Positions 17,867-25,738 of a stretch of 64,000 nt of DNA are shown here, piece by piece. The notes under the pieces were generated by a model that worked only from the letters and a program-made list of their open reading frames with translations, made no database searches and was not told where the DNA came from. Numbering within the stretch: the first letter of the stretch is position 1; the number at the start of each line of letters is the position of its first letter. Made by a program: the position numbers and the translations under genes. The stretch comes from Shewanella japonica (lineage in GTDB: Bacteria; Pseudomonadota; Gammaproteobacteria; Enterobacterales; Shewanellaceae), in NCBI RefSeq assembly GCF_002075795.1, contig NZ_CP020472.1:2463001-2527000 (forward strand), read 5' to 3'.

Positions 17867-20233
17867 ATGAATATAAAATTAGATACTCGAAATGCGCTTA
17901 GGTATAGCTTCATAGCGACAACAATTTTGTCCACTATCGCTTGTCAACATGACACACAAAATATAGGCCAAAACACGACACCAGCCGAAAGTGTGCCTTT
18001 GGTAGTTAACAGCAAACAAGCGATGGATTTGATTAACTTCAATAGCCAAAGTAACAACATAATTAAACCTGTTGCCGCTCAGACGAGTATCTCTGATGGC
18101 AAATTACATGTCGCTTTTAACTCAAAAGATAATAATTATAGCGGTGTCAGTTTTGTTCCAAAAAAAGCATGGGACTGGAGTGACTTGAATGACTTTAATT
18201 TAGCTTTTGATATCGTTAATACCAGTAATCATAGTGTGCAGTTGTATCTTGATATCAGTGATATTGATGGGTTTACTTATACACGAACGGTAAATGTCCC
18301 TGTTGGAGATAACATTCAAACCTATTACGCAAAAATGGCTGGCCATGATTTAGGTGTGATGAATAGCGATCATAAAGTAGAACTCAACTTCACCTCAGGT
18401 TTACGTTCGAATCCTGATACTTGGCAAAGTAATGAACATCAATTTACCTCTATGTGGGGGAAGAAGAATCTCAATACGGCTGGCATCGCCAAAATCAGTT
18501 TAAGTGTTCAAAGCAATCTGCATGACAAATCTATCGATATTAGTCGAGTACAAATTAGGCAAAATCCAAAATTTGATCCCCTCTTTCTAACTGATATCGT
18601 TGATCAATACGGACAAAATAAAAAACAGGACTTTATTGGGAAAGTTCATAATGATCTAGAGCTAGAACAACAACGTGTCGATGAGGCTAAAACATTTACC
18701 GGTAAAGTCGCAGAAGATAGAAGTCGTTATGGTGGATGGTTATCAGGTCCTAAGTTAACGGCGACAGGCTTTTTTAGAACAGAAAAAGTGAACGGTAAAT
18801 GGTCATTAGTTGACCCTGATGGATATCTATATTTGGCCACAGGCATTGATATTATCCGTTTATCTAATTCCTCAACATTAACCGGATATGACTTTAAGCA
18901 AGCGTATATTGTCCAACCACCTAAAGATAATGTCACACCAGAGGATTCTCAAAAATTAAACCGCGTATCTGATGAGGCAATAGCGAGTCGATTTATCGCA
19001 TCTGACACACGCACAAACATGTTCAGTTGGTTGCCCGACTACGATGCCCCTTTAGGTAAACATTTTGGTTATCGACGCAGCGCACATTCTGGTCCATTAA
19101 AGCATGGAGAAACGTTCAGTTTTTATTCGGCAAACTTAGAACGTAAATACGGTCAACAAGCTGAAGGCTATATGCAGGCATGGGAAGATACCACAGTAAA
19201 TCGAATGCTAGATTGGGGCTTTACGTCCTTAGGGAATTGGACCGACCCTAGGTATTACGATAACAACAAAATCCCCTATTTTGCTAATGGTTGGATCATT
19301 GGAAATTATAAAACGGTTTCTAGCGGTGATGATTTTTGGGCGCCAATGCCAGATGTATTTGACCCTGAATTTGAAAAACGTGCCCATGCTACCGCTAAGG
19401 TCATATACGATGAAGTAAAAGGCAATCCATGGTGTGTAGGTATTTTCGTTGATAATGAAAAAAGCTTTGGCCGTTCGGATAGTACAGAAAGCCGCTATGG
19501 CATTGTTGTCAATACATTAACTAAAAACGGTGCTGAAGTACCAACCAAAGCTGAATTTACTCGTCTGATGAAACAAAAGTATGTGGATATAAATAAGTTA
19601 AATCAGGCTTGGAACAAATCGATTACTGATTGGGCAGAATTTGATAGTGGTATTGATTCGAGTATAAACAACTCTGAACAAATCAATGATTATGGATTAT
19701 TGCTAACAGCCTATGCTGACAAATATTTCAGCACTGTTAATAAAGCAGTAAAGCATTACATGCCAAATCATCTGTATTTAGGCTCTCGTTTTCCAGATTG
19801 GGGAATGCCACGAGAAGTCGTTAATGCATCAGCTAAGCATGTAGATGTTATAAGCTTTAACTCTTATAAAGAAGGCTTAACCAAAAAGTCTTGGGCATTT
19901 TTACAAGAAATTGATATGCCGAGCATAATTGGTGAATTCCATATTGGTGCTAAAGATTCAGGTTTATATCATCCTGGGCTTATTCTCGCATCAGACCAAC
20001 AAGACAGAGCTGTTATGTACAAAGACTACATGAAGTCTGTCATCGATAATCCCTATTTTGTCGGTGCTCATTGGTTCCAATATATTGACTCACCTATTAC
20101 CGGACGTGCCTATGATGGCGAAAACTACAATGTGGGTTTCGTTTCGGTAACTGATACGCCTTATCCCTATATGGTGGAAGCTGCAAAAGCAATTAACAAA
20201 GAAATGTATCAACAACGTTTTAAGGAAAAATAA
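17867..20233 (+). CDS. GH50 beta-agarase, lipoprotein
   Basis: This 788-residue GH50 enzyme hydrolyses beta-1,4 bonds of agarose or neoagaro-oligosaccharides, typically releasing neoagarobiose. The N-terminus (MNIKLDTRNALRYS, hydrophobic run, LSTIAC) looks like a lipoprotein signal with lipidated cysteine near residue 27, so it is probably anchored in a membrane facing the periplasm or surface. Residues 50-230 form a CBM-like beta-sandwich, followed by a (beta/alpha)8 barrel. Acid/base Glu531 (VDNEKS) and nucleophile Glu690 (GEFHIG) are spaced 159 apart, against 161 between Glu534 and Glu695 of Saccharophagus Aga50D. I chose ATG 17867 because the upstream in-frame TTG at 17813 lies inside an operator and would spoil the signal peptide. 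The gene is transcribed divergently from the permease operon. Confidence 0.93.
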   Translation: MNIKLDTRNALRYSFIATTILSTIACQHDTQNIGQNTTPAESVPLVVNSKQAMDLINFNSQSNNIIKPVAAQTSISDGKLHVAFNSKDNNYSGVSFVPKKAWDWSDLNDFNLAFDIVNTSNHSVQLYLDISDIDGFTYTRTVNVPVGDNIQTYYAKMAGHDLGVMNSDHKVELNFTSGLRSNPDTWQSNEHQFTSMWGKKNLNTAGIAKISLSVQSNLHDKSIDISRVQIRQNPKFDPLFLTDIVDQYGQNKKQDFIGKVHNDLELEQQRVDEAKTFTGKVAEDRSRYGGWLSGPKLTATGFFRTEKVNGKWSLVDPDGYLYLATGIDIIRLSNSSTLTGYDFKQAYIVQPPKDNVTPEDSQKLNRVSDEAIASRFIASDTRTNMFSWLPDYDAPLGKHFGYRRSAHSGPLKHGETFSFYSANLERKYGQQAEGYMQAWEDTTVNRMLDWGFTSLGNWTDPRYYDNNKIPYFANGWIIGNYKTVSSGDDFWAPMPDVFDPEFEKRAHATAKVIYDEVKGNPWCVGIFVDNEKSFGRSDSTESRYGIVVNTLTKNGAEVPTKAEFTRLMKQKYVDINKLNQAWNKSITDWAEFDSGIDSSINNSEQINDYGLLLTAYADKYFSTVNKAVKHYMPNHLYLGSRFPDWGMPREVVNASAKHVDVISFNSYKEGLTKKSWAFLQEIDMPSIIGEFHIGAKDSGLYHPGLILASDQQDRAVMYKDYMKSVIDNPYFVGAHWFQYIDSPITGRAYDGENYNVGFVSVTDTPYPYMVEAAKAINKEMYQQRFKEK

Positions 20234-20329
20234 ACAGATTCAATTTATAGAAGTATTTCTCTCCCCAGTGAGTACTTCATTTTGCTCCAACCTATTAAGG
20301 TTGTTTGTCATCTGAACAGGTCTTCAGGT

Positions 20330-20395
20330 TGCCCATTTTACCGTTAGTTAGCCATGTAATTTGTTAACAATATAATGGTAAATGGGCATTTTTTT
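20330..20395 (+). terminator. GH50 terminator with an operator in its loop
   Basis: TGCCCATTTTACC (20330-20342) pairs with GGTAAATGGGCA (20377-20388), one bulged base, and is followed by T7. The 34-base loop contains the exact operator at 20361-20370. It sits about 100 bases after the GH50 stop. Confidence 0.75.
20361..20370. promoter_or_regulatory. TTGTTAACAA operator, GH50/GntR interval
   Basis: Exact palindrome 179 bases before the GntR start and inside the loop of the GH50 terminator. It may give autoregulation of the GntR gene. The interval 20234-20548 holds nothing else that I can support. Confidence 0.65.
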
Positions 20396-20548
20396 GCTTT
20401 TTTAAAAGTAGGATATAAATCTTGCACTTTAAATTCAGACACTTATAAAAATTTAAAGTGTATATTTTTAACAATATGACATTTGACAATTGTAATAAAA
20501 TAGCTCAATGTCTAGAATGTTAAATAATATGAATAAATTGGATATATC

Positions 20549-21166
20549 ATGGCTGCAGCTAAACCTACCAAAATCTTATCGGTAAAAGACCAAATTGCTG
20601 ATCAATTACGTTCAGATATTATCTCGGGAGATTTGGCCCCGAATACCAAATTAAATGAACAAGAACTTGCTAAAAGATTTGGGCTTTCACGTGGGCTAAT
20701 CCGTGATGTTATCCTTCAGTTAACCAAAGAAGGCTTGCTAATTTCTAAGAACAATTGCGGCGCTTCAGTTAACAGTATATTAGAACCTAAGCTGCAAAAG
20801 TTAATGATAAATCTTCGTCAAAATATAGAGGTTTATGCGATTGAAAATCTCAAGCAAAACCCATTAACAGATGATGATGTTGCTCAATTAGAGTCGATTC
20901 TAGATGAACTACAAGCGGCGTTTGATAGAGAAGATTTCACAGAAGTCACTAAGGTTGATATTTCCTTCCATAATTACCTAATTTATAAAGCCGGTGGCGA
21001 AGATTTGGTGAATATTTGGTATCCATATGTAATGCGTATGCGTTTAAATTATAAACGTATTACATCAAGTTCTGAGTGTGTTGAGGAGCACAGAGGAATA
21101 TTACAGGCCTTACGTGAAGGTGACATTAGTCGAGCATCTAAAGCGATAAAAGCTAATATTAAATAA
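20549..21166 (+). CDS. GntR-family regulator, FadR (FCD) subfamily
   Basis: This 205-residue DNA-binding regulator has an N-terminal winged helix (residues 8-75: VKDQIADQLRSDIISGDLAP, LNEQELAKRFGLSRGLIRDV) and a helical FCD effector domain (about 85-200). The metal-ligand pattern of FCD proteins is partly visible: Asp and His in DISFHNYL and the late EEHRGIL histidine. FCD regulators generally respond to organic or sugar acids and bind short palindromes of the TNGTNNACNA type, and TTGTTAACAA fits this. The gene sits between the two agarase genes, with an operator upstream. It is therefore the best candidate for the agar-regulon repressor, with an AHG-derived sugar acid as possible inducer. 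Family is certain; target and ligand are inferred. Confidence 0.9.
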   Translation: MAAAKPTKILSVKDQIADQLRSDIISGDLAPNTKLNEQELAKRFGLSRGLIRDVILQLTKEGLLISKNNCGASVNSILEPKLQKLMINLRQNIEVYAIENLKQNPLTDDDVAQLESILDELQAAFDREDFTEVTKVDISFHNYLIYKAGGEDLVNIWYPYVMRMRLNYKRITSSSECVEEHRGILQALREGDISRASKAIKANIK

Positions 21167-21193
21167 ATCAGCAAGTTTCTCTTATCTATTATC

Positions 21194-21226
21194 AAGGGCA
21201 GTTTTCACTGCCCTTTTGCCTTTTTA
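21194..21226 (+). terminator. GntR gene terminator
   Basis: AAGGGCAGT (21194-21202), loop TTTC, ACTGCCCTT (21207-21215), then TTGCCTTTTT. A nine-base perfect stem 28 bases after the GntR stop. Confidence 0.88.
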
Positions 21227-21300
21227 AAATTGAATGTTTTTTTCGTGAAACGCTCAACCATTAAACTTAACAGCCAACAATTAACAAGTATCGATTAACT

Positions 21301-21320
21301 AACAAGGATTAATCCTTGTT
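21301..21320. repeat. Perfect 20-base palindrome
   Basis: AACAAGGATTAATCCTTGTT is its own reverse complement. It adjoins the end of the decayed minus-strand reading frame at 21323. No T-run follows on either strand, so it is not a standard terminator. Role unknown. Confidence 0.55.
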
Positions 21321-21322
21321 CC

Positions 21323-21487
21323 CTAGGTGAATTCGAATCCCTTGAACAACAAACACTCCAAAACTTTGGCTTCAAGCTCATTAATTAACTCAATGGTTAA
21401 TTCAAAATAGTCTTGATACTCGCCTTTTCGAACCTTTAGATCAGACGTTATTACTTTCAATTTTTTACTTAGATAAGTTATTAACAA
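21323..21487 (-). pseudogene. Possible gene remnant or small protein, about 54 aa
   Basis: A minus-strand frame is open for about 55 codons from a possible TTG at 21487 to TAG at 21325-21323. It reads like real protein (KKLKVITSDLKVRKGEYQDY, then an amphipathic ELTIELINELEAKV helix). There is no ATG, no clear ribosome site, and an in-frame TGA lies two codons further upstream of the GAT preceding this region. I do not recognise it. It is either the C-terminal scrap of a lost gene or chance. Confidence 0.3.
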
Positions 21488-21687
21488 TACATCGAATCAC
21501 ATGAATAACTCTATCTTGATGCTTGTTTTTATATTGATTAGGGATTCTTTACAGTATTTACCCGTGAATTAAATTGCATTTAAAAACCAATTGGTTATCA
21601 ATTGCTATTTTTAAGTCCAAAATACAATTGTTTACACTAGCAATTTAATTCAACGCCTCAAATAGTAAAAATTAACCTTAATAAATT

Positions 21688-21697
21688 TTGTTAACAA
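21688..21697. promoter_or_regulatory. TTGTTAACAA operator before lipoprotein remnant/GH16
   Basis: Exact palindrome, reading on as TTGTTAACAATATTCA, 134 bases before the truncated lipoprotein and 665 before the GH16 start. No copy lies nearer GH16, so this site may control a transcript that runs through both. Confidence 0.7.
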
Positions 21698-21831
21698 TAT
21701 TCATTAAACAATGTTAGATTGGCGATATCTTAATTAAGGATAGATATGTTTGAAGGTGATCCGTAAATCGTCACCTTGTTGTCTACGAAGTTATTGTGTC
21801 CTGTTATGTTAATAAATAAAAGTGAACATAT

Positions 21832-22161
21832 ATGACCTCGAATAATCGAGACGATAAACAACGTCTCAACGCTATTATTATCATTGCTATGTTTATAACT
21901 TTGTTAGGTTGTGGTTCTTCAACTGCAGATAACAATGAAGTAAATGATCCCATAGTCAACAATCTCATTGTACCTGACAGCGCTCCAGATCCATTTCATT
22001 TTACGCCAACAACAAATGCGCCACTAGCGAGCAAGCATGTCTCTGAGGTTATCCATATCTCAGGAATAAATACCTCGGTAGATGTCAATGTCACCGGGGG
22101 GGTACATTACCTCTATTTCGAAGCAATATTTTGCTCAATCAAAACCACTGAAACATTTTGA
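21832..22161 (+). pseudogene. Truncated lipoprotein remnant
   Basis: A 109-codon frame with a lipoprotein signal (hydrophobic IIIIAMFITLLGC with cysteine near 27), a Ser/Asn/Pro-rich linker and then HVSEVIHISGINTSVDVNVT. The last part matches the start of an Ig-like module found in large secreted proteins of marine Alteromonadales, where the next residues would be GGEYS. Instead the frame meets a run of seven G (22096-22102) and ends 20 codons later. None of the three plus frames stays open beyond about 22160, so this is a decayed 5' end of a longer gene rather than a simple frameshift. It lies between an operator and GH16, and its transcript could lead into GH16. Confidence 0.55.
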
Positions 22162-22284
22162 ATAACTGATAAGACTATTTTTATTCGTTCAGTTTATTTC
22201 TGAGCAATCATGCTCTTGCTTGTATAGCACGCAGGAGCTGAACACATCTTGTCAGTTTGTAAGTGGTATTCAATCTGGCTGGAT

Positions 22285-22341
22285 CTATTTTTGTTTAATC
22301 AAAAATAGCCATTAGTTAAACACTTTTTACAAGAAAGTGTT
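22285..22341 (+). other. Two hairpins in the GH16 leader
   Basis: CTATTTTTG (22285-22293) pairs perfectly with CAAAAATAG (22300-22308). AACACTTT (22319-22326) pairs with AAAGTGTT (22334-22341). The second stem ends about 10 bases before the ribosome site AAGGGAAA of the agarase. Neither is followed by a T-run, so they look like mRNA leader structures rather than terminators. Confidence 0.5.
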
Positions 22342-22362
22342 CTTCATAAGAAAGGGAAATTT

Positions 22363-23736
22363 ATGAAACCTAGTATGAATGTTATCTATGCTACTACTTT
22401 GATGGCCACCAGTGCATTAACCACTGTTTGTATTGCAGCTGATTGGGATAATATTCCATTACCTGCGGATCCTGGTAACGGTTTAGTTTGGCAACTAAAT
22501 GAACAATATTCTGATTCATTTAATTATCAAGGTAAAAATGCCACTTTTAACAGTAAATGGAATGATACCTACTTTAATAATTGGGAAGGCCCTGGTTTAA
22601 CTCGATGGAGTCAAAACGAATCATGGGTTTCTGATGGTAATTTAATTATTAGTGCCTCACGTAAAGCGCCAAACCTAGTTAATGCTGGTGTCATTACCTC
22701 TAAAACAAAAGTTAAGTATCCTATATTCCTTGAAGCTAACATCAAGGTTAGTAACTTAGAGTTATCTTCCAATTTCTGGCTCCTGAGTGAAAATGACGAA
22801 CGTGAAATTGATATTCTAGAAGTATATGGTGGATCTCGTGAAACCTGGTTTACTCAAAATATGTCAACCAACTTTCATGTTTTTTTACGCAATAGCGATA
22901 ACAGCATACGTAGTGACTTTAACGACCAAACTCATAATACTCCCACTTGGGGAAACTATTGGCGTGAAGGGTTTCATCGCTTTGGCGCTTATTGGAAAAG
23001 CCCTACGGATGTGACTTTTTATATTGATGGACAAGAAACCCCTCAAGGCTCATGGGCTGAAGTCGTAATGAAGGATAAAGATTATACTGGTGCCATCATG
23101 GACAAAAACCAATATACGATGAATGAAGAGATGTTCATTATATTGGATACTGAAGATCATTCATGGCGTTCTGAAGCTGGCAATGTGGCAACGGATGCTG
23201 ATCTTGCCGATCAAAGCAAAAACAAAATGTATGTTGATTGGATACGAGTTTATCAACCAGTAAGTAATGGCGGCTCTGGAGGCGATAATGGTGGTAATGA
23301 TGGCAGTATAGAACCAAATACTCAGTACAACCTTGTCGCTAAGCACAGTAATAAGTGTATTGATGTTATCAATAGTCAAACCTATAACGGCTCTCAGTAT
23401 CAGCAAGCATCATGTACTAACACCAATGCTCAGAAATTCACTCTTAATCAATTAAGTAACGGCTTTTATACGATAAAATCAAACGTTAGCAATTTATGTT
23501 TAGATTTATCTGCCGGTAGCACAAGTAATGGCGCTAAAATTCAACAGTGGGTGTGTAATAGTAGTAATCAAAACCAAATGTGGAATTTAGCAGATAAAGG
23601 TGATGGATATTACGAGATAATCAGCAAAGTCAGTAATAAGTGTCTTGATATCGCCGGTAAATCCACCAATGATGGCGCTTCTCTGACTCAGTGGAGCTGC
23701 TATAATGGAACCAATCAACAATTTAAAGTAGAGTAA
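22363..23736 (+). CDS. GH16 beta-agarase with C-terminal CBM13 (ricin-type) domain
   Basis: This 457-residue secreted endo-beta-agarase cuts beta-1,4 bonds inside agarose. A signal peptide (1-26, ending CIAA) precedes the GH16 jelly-roll (27-305), whose start DWDNIPLPADPGNG and WSQNESWVSDGNLIISA are typical of the agarase branch. The catalytic motif EIDILE gives nucleophile Glu148, Asp150 and acid/base Glu153, matching Zobellia AgaA (147/152). A Gly/Asn linker (304-320) leads to a beta-trefoil CBM13 (322-457) with three repeats, each with a conserved CLD/CID motif and a Q-x-W/F signature. The carbohydrate target of the trefoil is unknown. The start has a clear AAGGGAAA ribosome site. With GH50 and GH117 nearby, this enzyme begins the agar pathway outside the cell. 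Confidence 0.95.
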   Translation: MKPSMNVIYATTLMATSALTTVCIAADWDNIPLPADPGNGLVWQLNEQYSDSFNYQGKNATFNSKWNDTYFNNWEGPGLTRWSQNESWVSDGNLIISASRKAPNLVNAGVITSKTKVKYPIFLEANIKVSNLELSSNFWLLSENDEREIDILEVYGGSRETWFTQNMSTNFHVFLRNSDNSIRSDFNDQTHNTPTWGNYWREGFHRFGAYWKSPTDVTFYIDGQETPQGSWAEVVMKDKDYTGAIMDKNQYTMNEEMFIILDTEDHSWRSEAGNVATDADLADQSKNKMYVDWIRVYQPVSNGGSGGDNGGNDGSIEPNTQYNLVAKHSNKCIDVINSQTYNGSQYQQASCTNTNAQKFTLNQLSNGFYTIKSNVSNLCLDLSAGSTSNGAKIQQWVCNSSNQNQMWNLADKGDGYYEIISKVSNKCLDIAGKSTNDGASLTQWSCYNGTNQQFKVE

Positions 23737-23872
23737 TAGCAAAAGTGATTTAACCGACAGCACCCAATGCTAACAAGGTCGTGACTGCCATGCTAAAAGC
23801 ATAACAATCACAGGTTAGCGAAGTATGGGCGCTTTTAAATCATGAGTGTTAAGTGCCATTAATATGAAGGGG

Positions 23873-24448
23873 TTATTTAACGTTATTATGAGCTCGTGAT
23901 TCTTGGTTTAAAAGTTGATTAAAGTGATCAACCAATACAAAACACAGCTCGATATACTGTACCGCTTCTAATTTACCAACCTGATAATCTTTTGCATGGG
24001 CAACTTTGTTACGTAACTGACGTAATTCATTAAATAGCTTAGCTTTTTTAGTATCAACTAAATGCTGTGAAATCAGGGTTTCTTCAATTAATTTGTAGCG
24101 AGTACTAGATTCAAGATCCACGTTATCGAGCTTTGCTACTATCAGGTTTTCAGCTGCATCATCAACCTCTCGCCAAGCTTCTAGAATTGAGGAGCTAGGT
24201 AAGTTATCTACAGAGGCAATCAAAATTGCTTTTTTATTTTGTTTAAGCTCAGGAAAAGCCCCTTGTGCATGTTTTGATACAGCCTTTAATTCTTGGCCAA
24301 ATTCAACTTCAAAGTCTTTAAACTTTAATTTTCTAGCCAAAGGGATCAAACGAGCGATGGGTTTTTGTAACATCAAAACGCAAAATACAAACACTAAAGG
24401 CCAAGCGAGTTTATCCAATAACTCTATAATAAATTGCATACCATTCAT
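23873..24448 (-). CDS. Membrane-anchored protein with HEPN-like/DUF4145-like end
   Basis: Not recognised as a named family. The 191-residue protein has one N-terminal membrane helix (WPLVFVFCVLMLQ, residues 15-30), then a cytoplasmic, mainly helical region. Near residue 150 it has ELRQLRNKVAHAKD. The R-N-x3-H spacing resembles the HEPN and DUF4145 signature, found in some RNases and in proteins linked to defence, but also in harmless scaffold proteins. It is on the minus strand, followed by nothing before GH16 (convergent). The gene upstream, a YkgJ protein, is 59 bases away. Function unknown. Confidence 0.75.
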   Translation of the reverse strand: MNGMQFIIELLDKLAWPLVFVFCVLMLQKPIARLIPLARKLKFKDFEVEFGQELKAVSKHAQGAFPELKQNKKAILIASVDNLPSSSILEAWREVDDAAENLIVAKLDNVDLESSTRYKLIEETLISQHLVDTKKAKLFNELRQLRNKVAHAKDYQVGKLEAVQYIELCFVLVDHFNQLLNQESRAHNNVK

Positions 24449-24507
24449 TAAGATACATATCCTTTGTTATTAAGTTTGGCGCAGCAAGAGAATAGCCTAA
24501 AACGCTT

Positions 24508-24828
24508 TTAATCTTCAACTGTTAACCGTTTTCGTTCTTCAACACATTCAAAAGAACCCATTTCAAACTCTCTGCATATCCAAGGCCTATTTTCATAAAT
24601 CGTGCACATCAATGTGCCTCGATCAACAGCTGCGCACCAACCATCATCCAGACGCTTCATGACTTGCCCTCCCCAACTATCTTCACTGATGTATTCATCG
24701 GGTACGCCGGTATCAGAAATAATCATTACTTCTAATTTACAGCAGCAAGCCTTACAAGTTATGCACGTTGCGTTGGGATCAATCTCATTTAGGGTTTGGC
24801 TCGGAATTTCGTTGATGTCTATTTTCAT
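24508..24828 (-). CDS. YkgJ-family cysteine-cluster protein
   Basis: This 106-residue protein has the eight-cysteine pattern of the YkgJ family: ATCITCKACCCKLE near residue 22 and later GWCAAV, LMCTIYENRPWICREF and FECVEE. Such clusters are thought to bind zinc or an iron-sulphur centre; the biochemical role is unknown. It lies on the minus strand between rsuA and the HEPN-like gene, with 109 bases to rsuA. Confidence 0.85.
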   Translation of the reverse strand: MKIDINEIPSQTLNEIDPNATCITCKACCCKLEVMIISDTGVPDEYISEDSWGGQVMKRLDDGWCAAVDRGTLMCTIYENRPWICREFEMGSFECVEERKRLTVED

Positions 24829-24937
24829 GTGCTCACTTGATATTGATTAGCATCAACACCTGGATAAGAAGAACACCATAATAACTGATTGGGTAGATAT
24901 TAGATAACGGAGACTTTAATAAACCCATATTGACGCA

Positions 24938-25642
24938 TTATGCTTGTTGGCTATACATTCCGAAGGAACTAATTTCAGAGGCCGTTAAATGACGCCATTG
25001 CTTTGAATCAAGATCCAATGATACAGCACCAATTTTTTCACGATGTAGTTGATTGACTCTGTTTCCTACAGCAAAAAACATTCGTTTAACTTGATGGTAG
25101 CGCCCTTCAGTAATCGTTAATAGCACGTGTAAGTCATCAATTTTAATTATCTTAGCGGGTCTTGTGCTAGTTGACTCCCCCTGTAATAACAGTCCTTGTT
25201 CTAATTTAGTTATAGCATCTTCAGTGATCGGTTTTGCTAATGTAACCCGATACACTTTGGGGCAATCCATATCTGGACGAGTAATATTGAAGGACCAACG
25301 GCCATCGTCAGTAATTAATATCAAACCAGATGTGTCAGCATCCAAGCGACCCACAATGTGTAGCTCATCTTTATTTTCGATATCGATGTCATTAAATACA
25401 GACGGGTATTCACCATCAACATTTGAGCACAGTGTATCAGGGGATTTGTGCAGTAAAAGATACCTAAAAGGCCGTGGTGTTAACCGGTTACTATTGTAAG
25501 TTATATGATTGTTTTCGTGTACTTGAATAGCACAGTCGGTAATGATTTGTTGATTAACCGAGACTAATCCCGACTCTATGACTTTCACTACCTGTTGTTT
25601 ATTCAATTGTGTACTACGAAGCACAAACTTATCTAACCGCAT
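24938..25642 (-). CDS. rsuA: 16S rRNA pseudouridine synthase, RsuA family
   Basis: This 234-residue enzyme converts a uridine of small-subunit rRNA to pseudouridine. An N-terminal S4-like RNA-binding segment (residues 1-50, MRLDKFVLRSTQLNKQQV) is followed by the synthase core. The catalytic motif GRLDADTSGL holds the essential aspartate near residue 100. Later motifs KVYRVTL and EGRYHQVKRMF are standard for RsuA/RluB enzymes. The length fits RsuA (position 516). An RluE/RluF-like specificity cannot be fully excluded. Confidence 0.88.
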   Translation of the reverse strand: MRLDKFVLRSTQLNKQQVVKVIESGLVSVNQQIITDCAIQVHENNHITYNSNRLTPRPFRYLLLHKSPDTLCSNVDGEYPSVFNDIDIENKDELHIVGRLDADTSGLILITDDGRWSFNITRPDMDCPKVYRVTLAKPITEDAITKLEQGLLLQGESTSTRPAKIIKIDDLHVLLTITEGRYHQVKRMFFAVGNRVNQLHREKIGAVSLDLDSKQWRHLTASEISSFGMYSQQA

Positions 25643-25684
25643 CGGACTTATATAGCCTTATTTATTTTCGGGCATTGATGAAAA

Positions 25685-25706
25685 TGAAAAACGGCCTTGC
25701 GGCCGC
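25685..25706 (-). terminator. Terminator after lipoprotein gene
   Basis: On the minus strand CGGCC-GCAA-GGCCG is followed by TTTTTCATTTT. The stem is 5 bases, all G-C. It lies 34 bases past the stop of the lipoprotein gene at 25739. Confidence 0.75.
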
Positions 25707-25738
25707 TTAAAATGATAAAAACAACTATGCTAACTAAG

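Larger units (their letters stand above)
21167..21831. other. Intergenic, GntR / lipoprotein remnant, decayed DNA
   Basis: A 665-base gap with no intact gene. It holds the GntR terminator, a perfect 20-base palindrome at 21301-21320, a minus-strand coding-like stretch at 21323-21487 and an operator at 21688. The rest is AT-rich, and I see no other structure. Confidence 0.6.

Noticed and set aside
22096..22102. G7 tract as a simple sequencing or frameshift error restoring a long lipoprotein
   Set aside because: All three plus frames close by about 22160, so no single shift restores a long protein.
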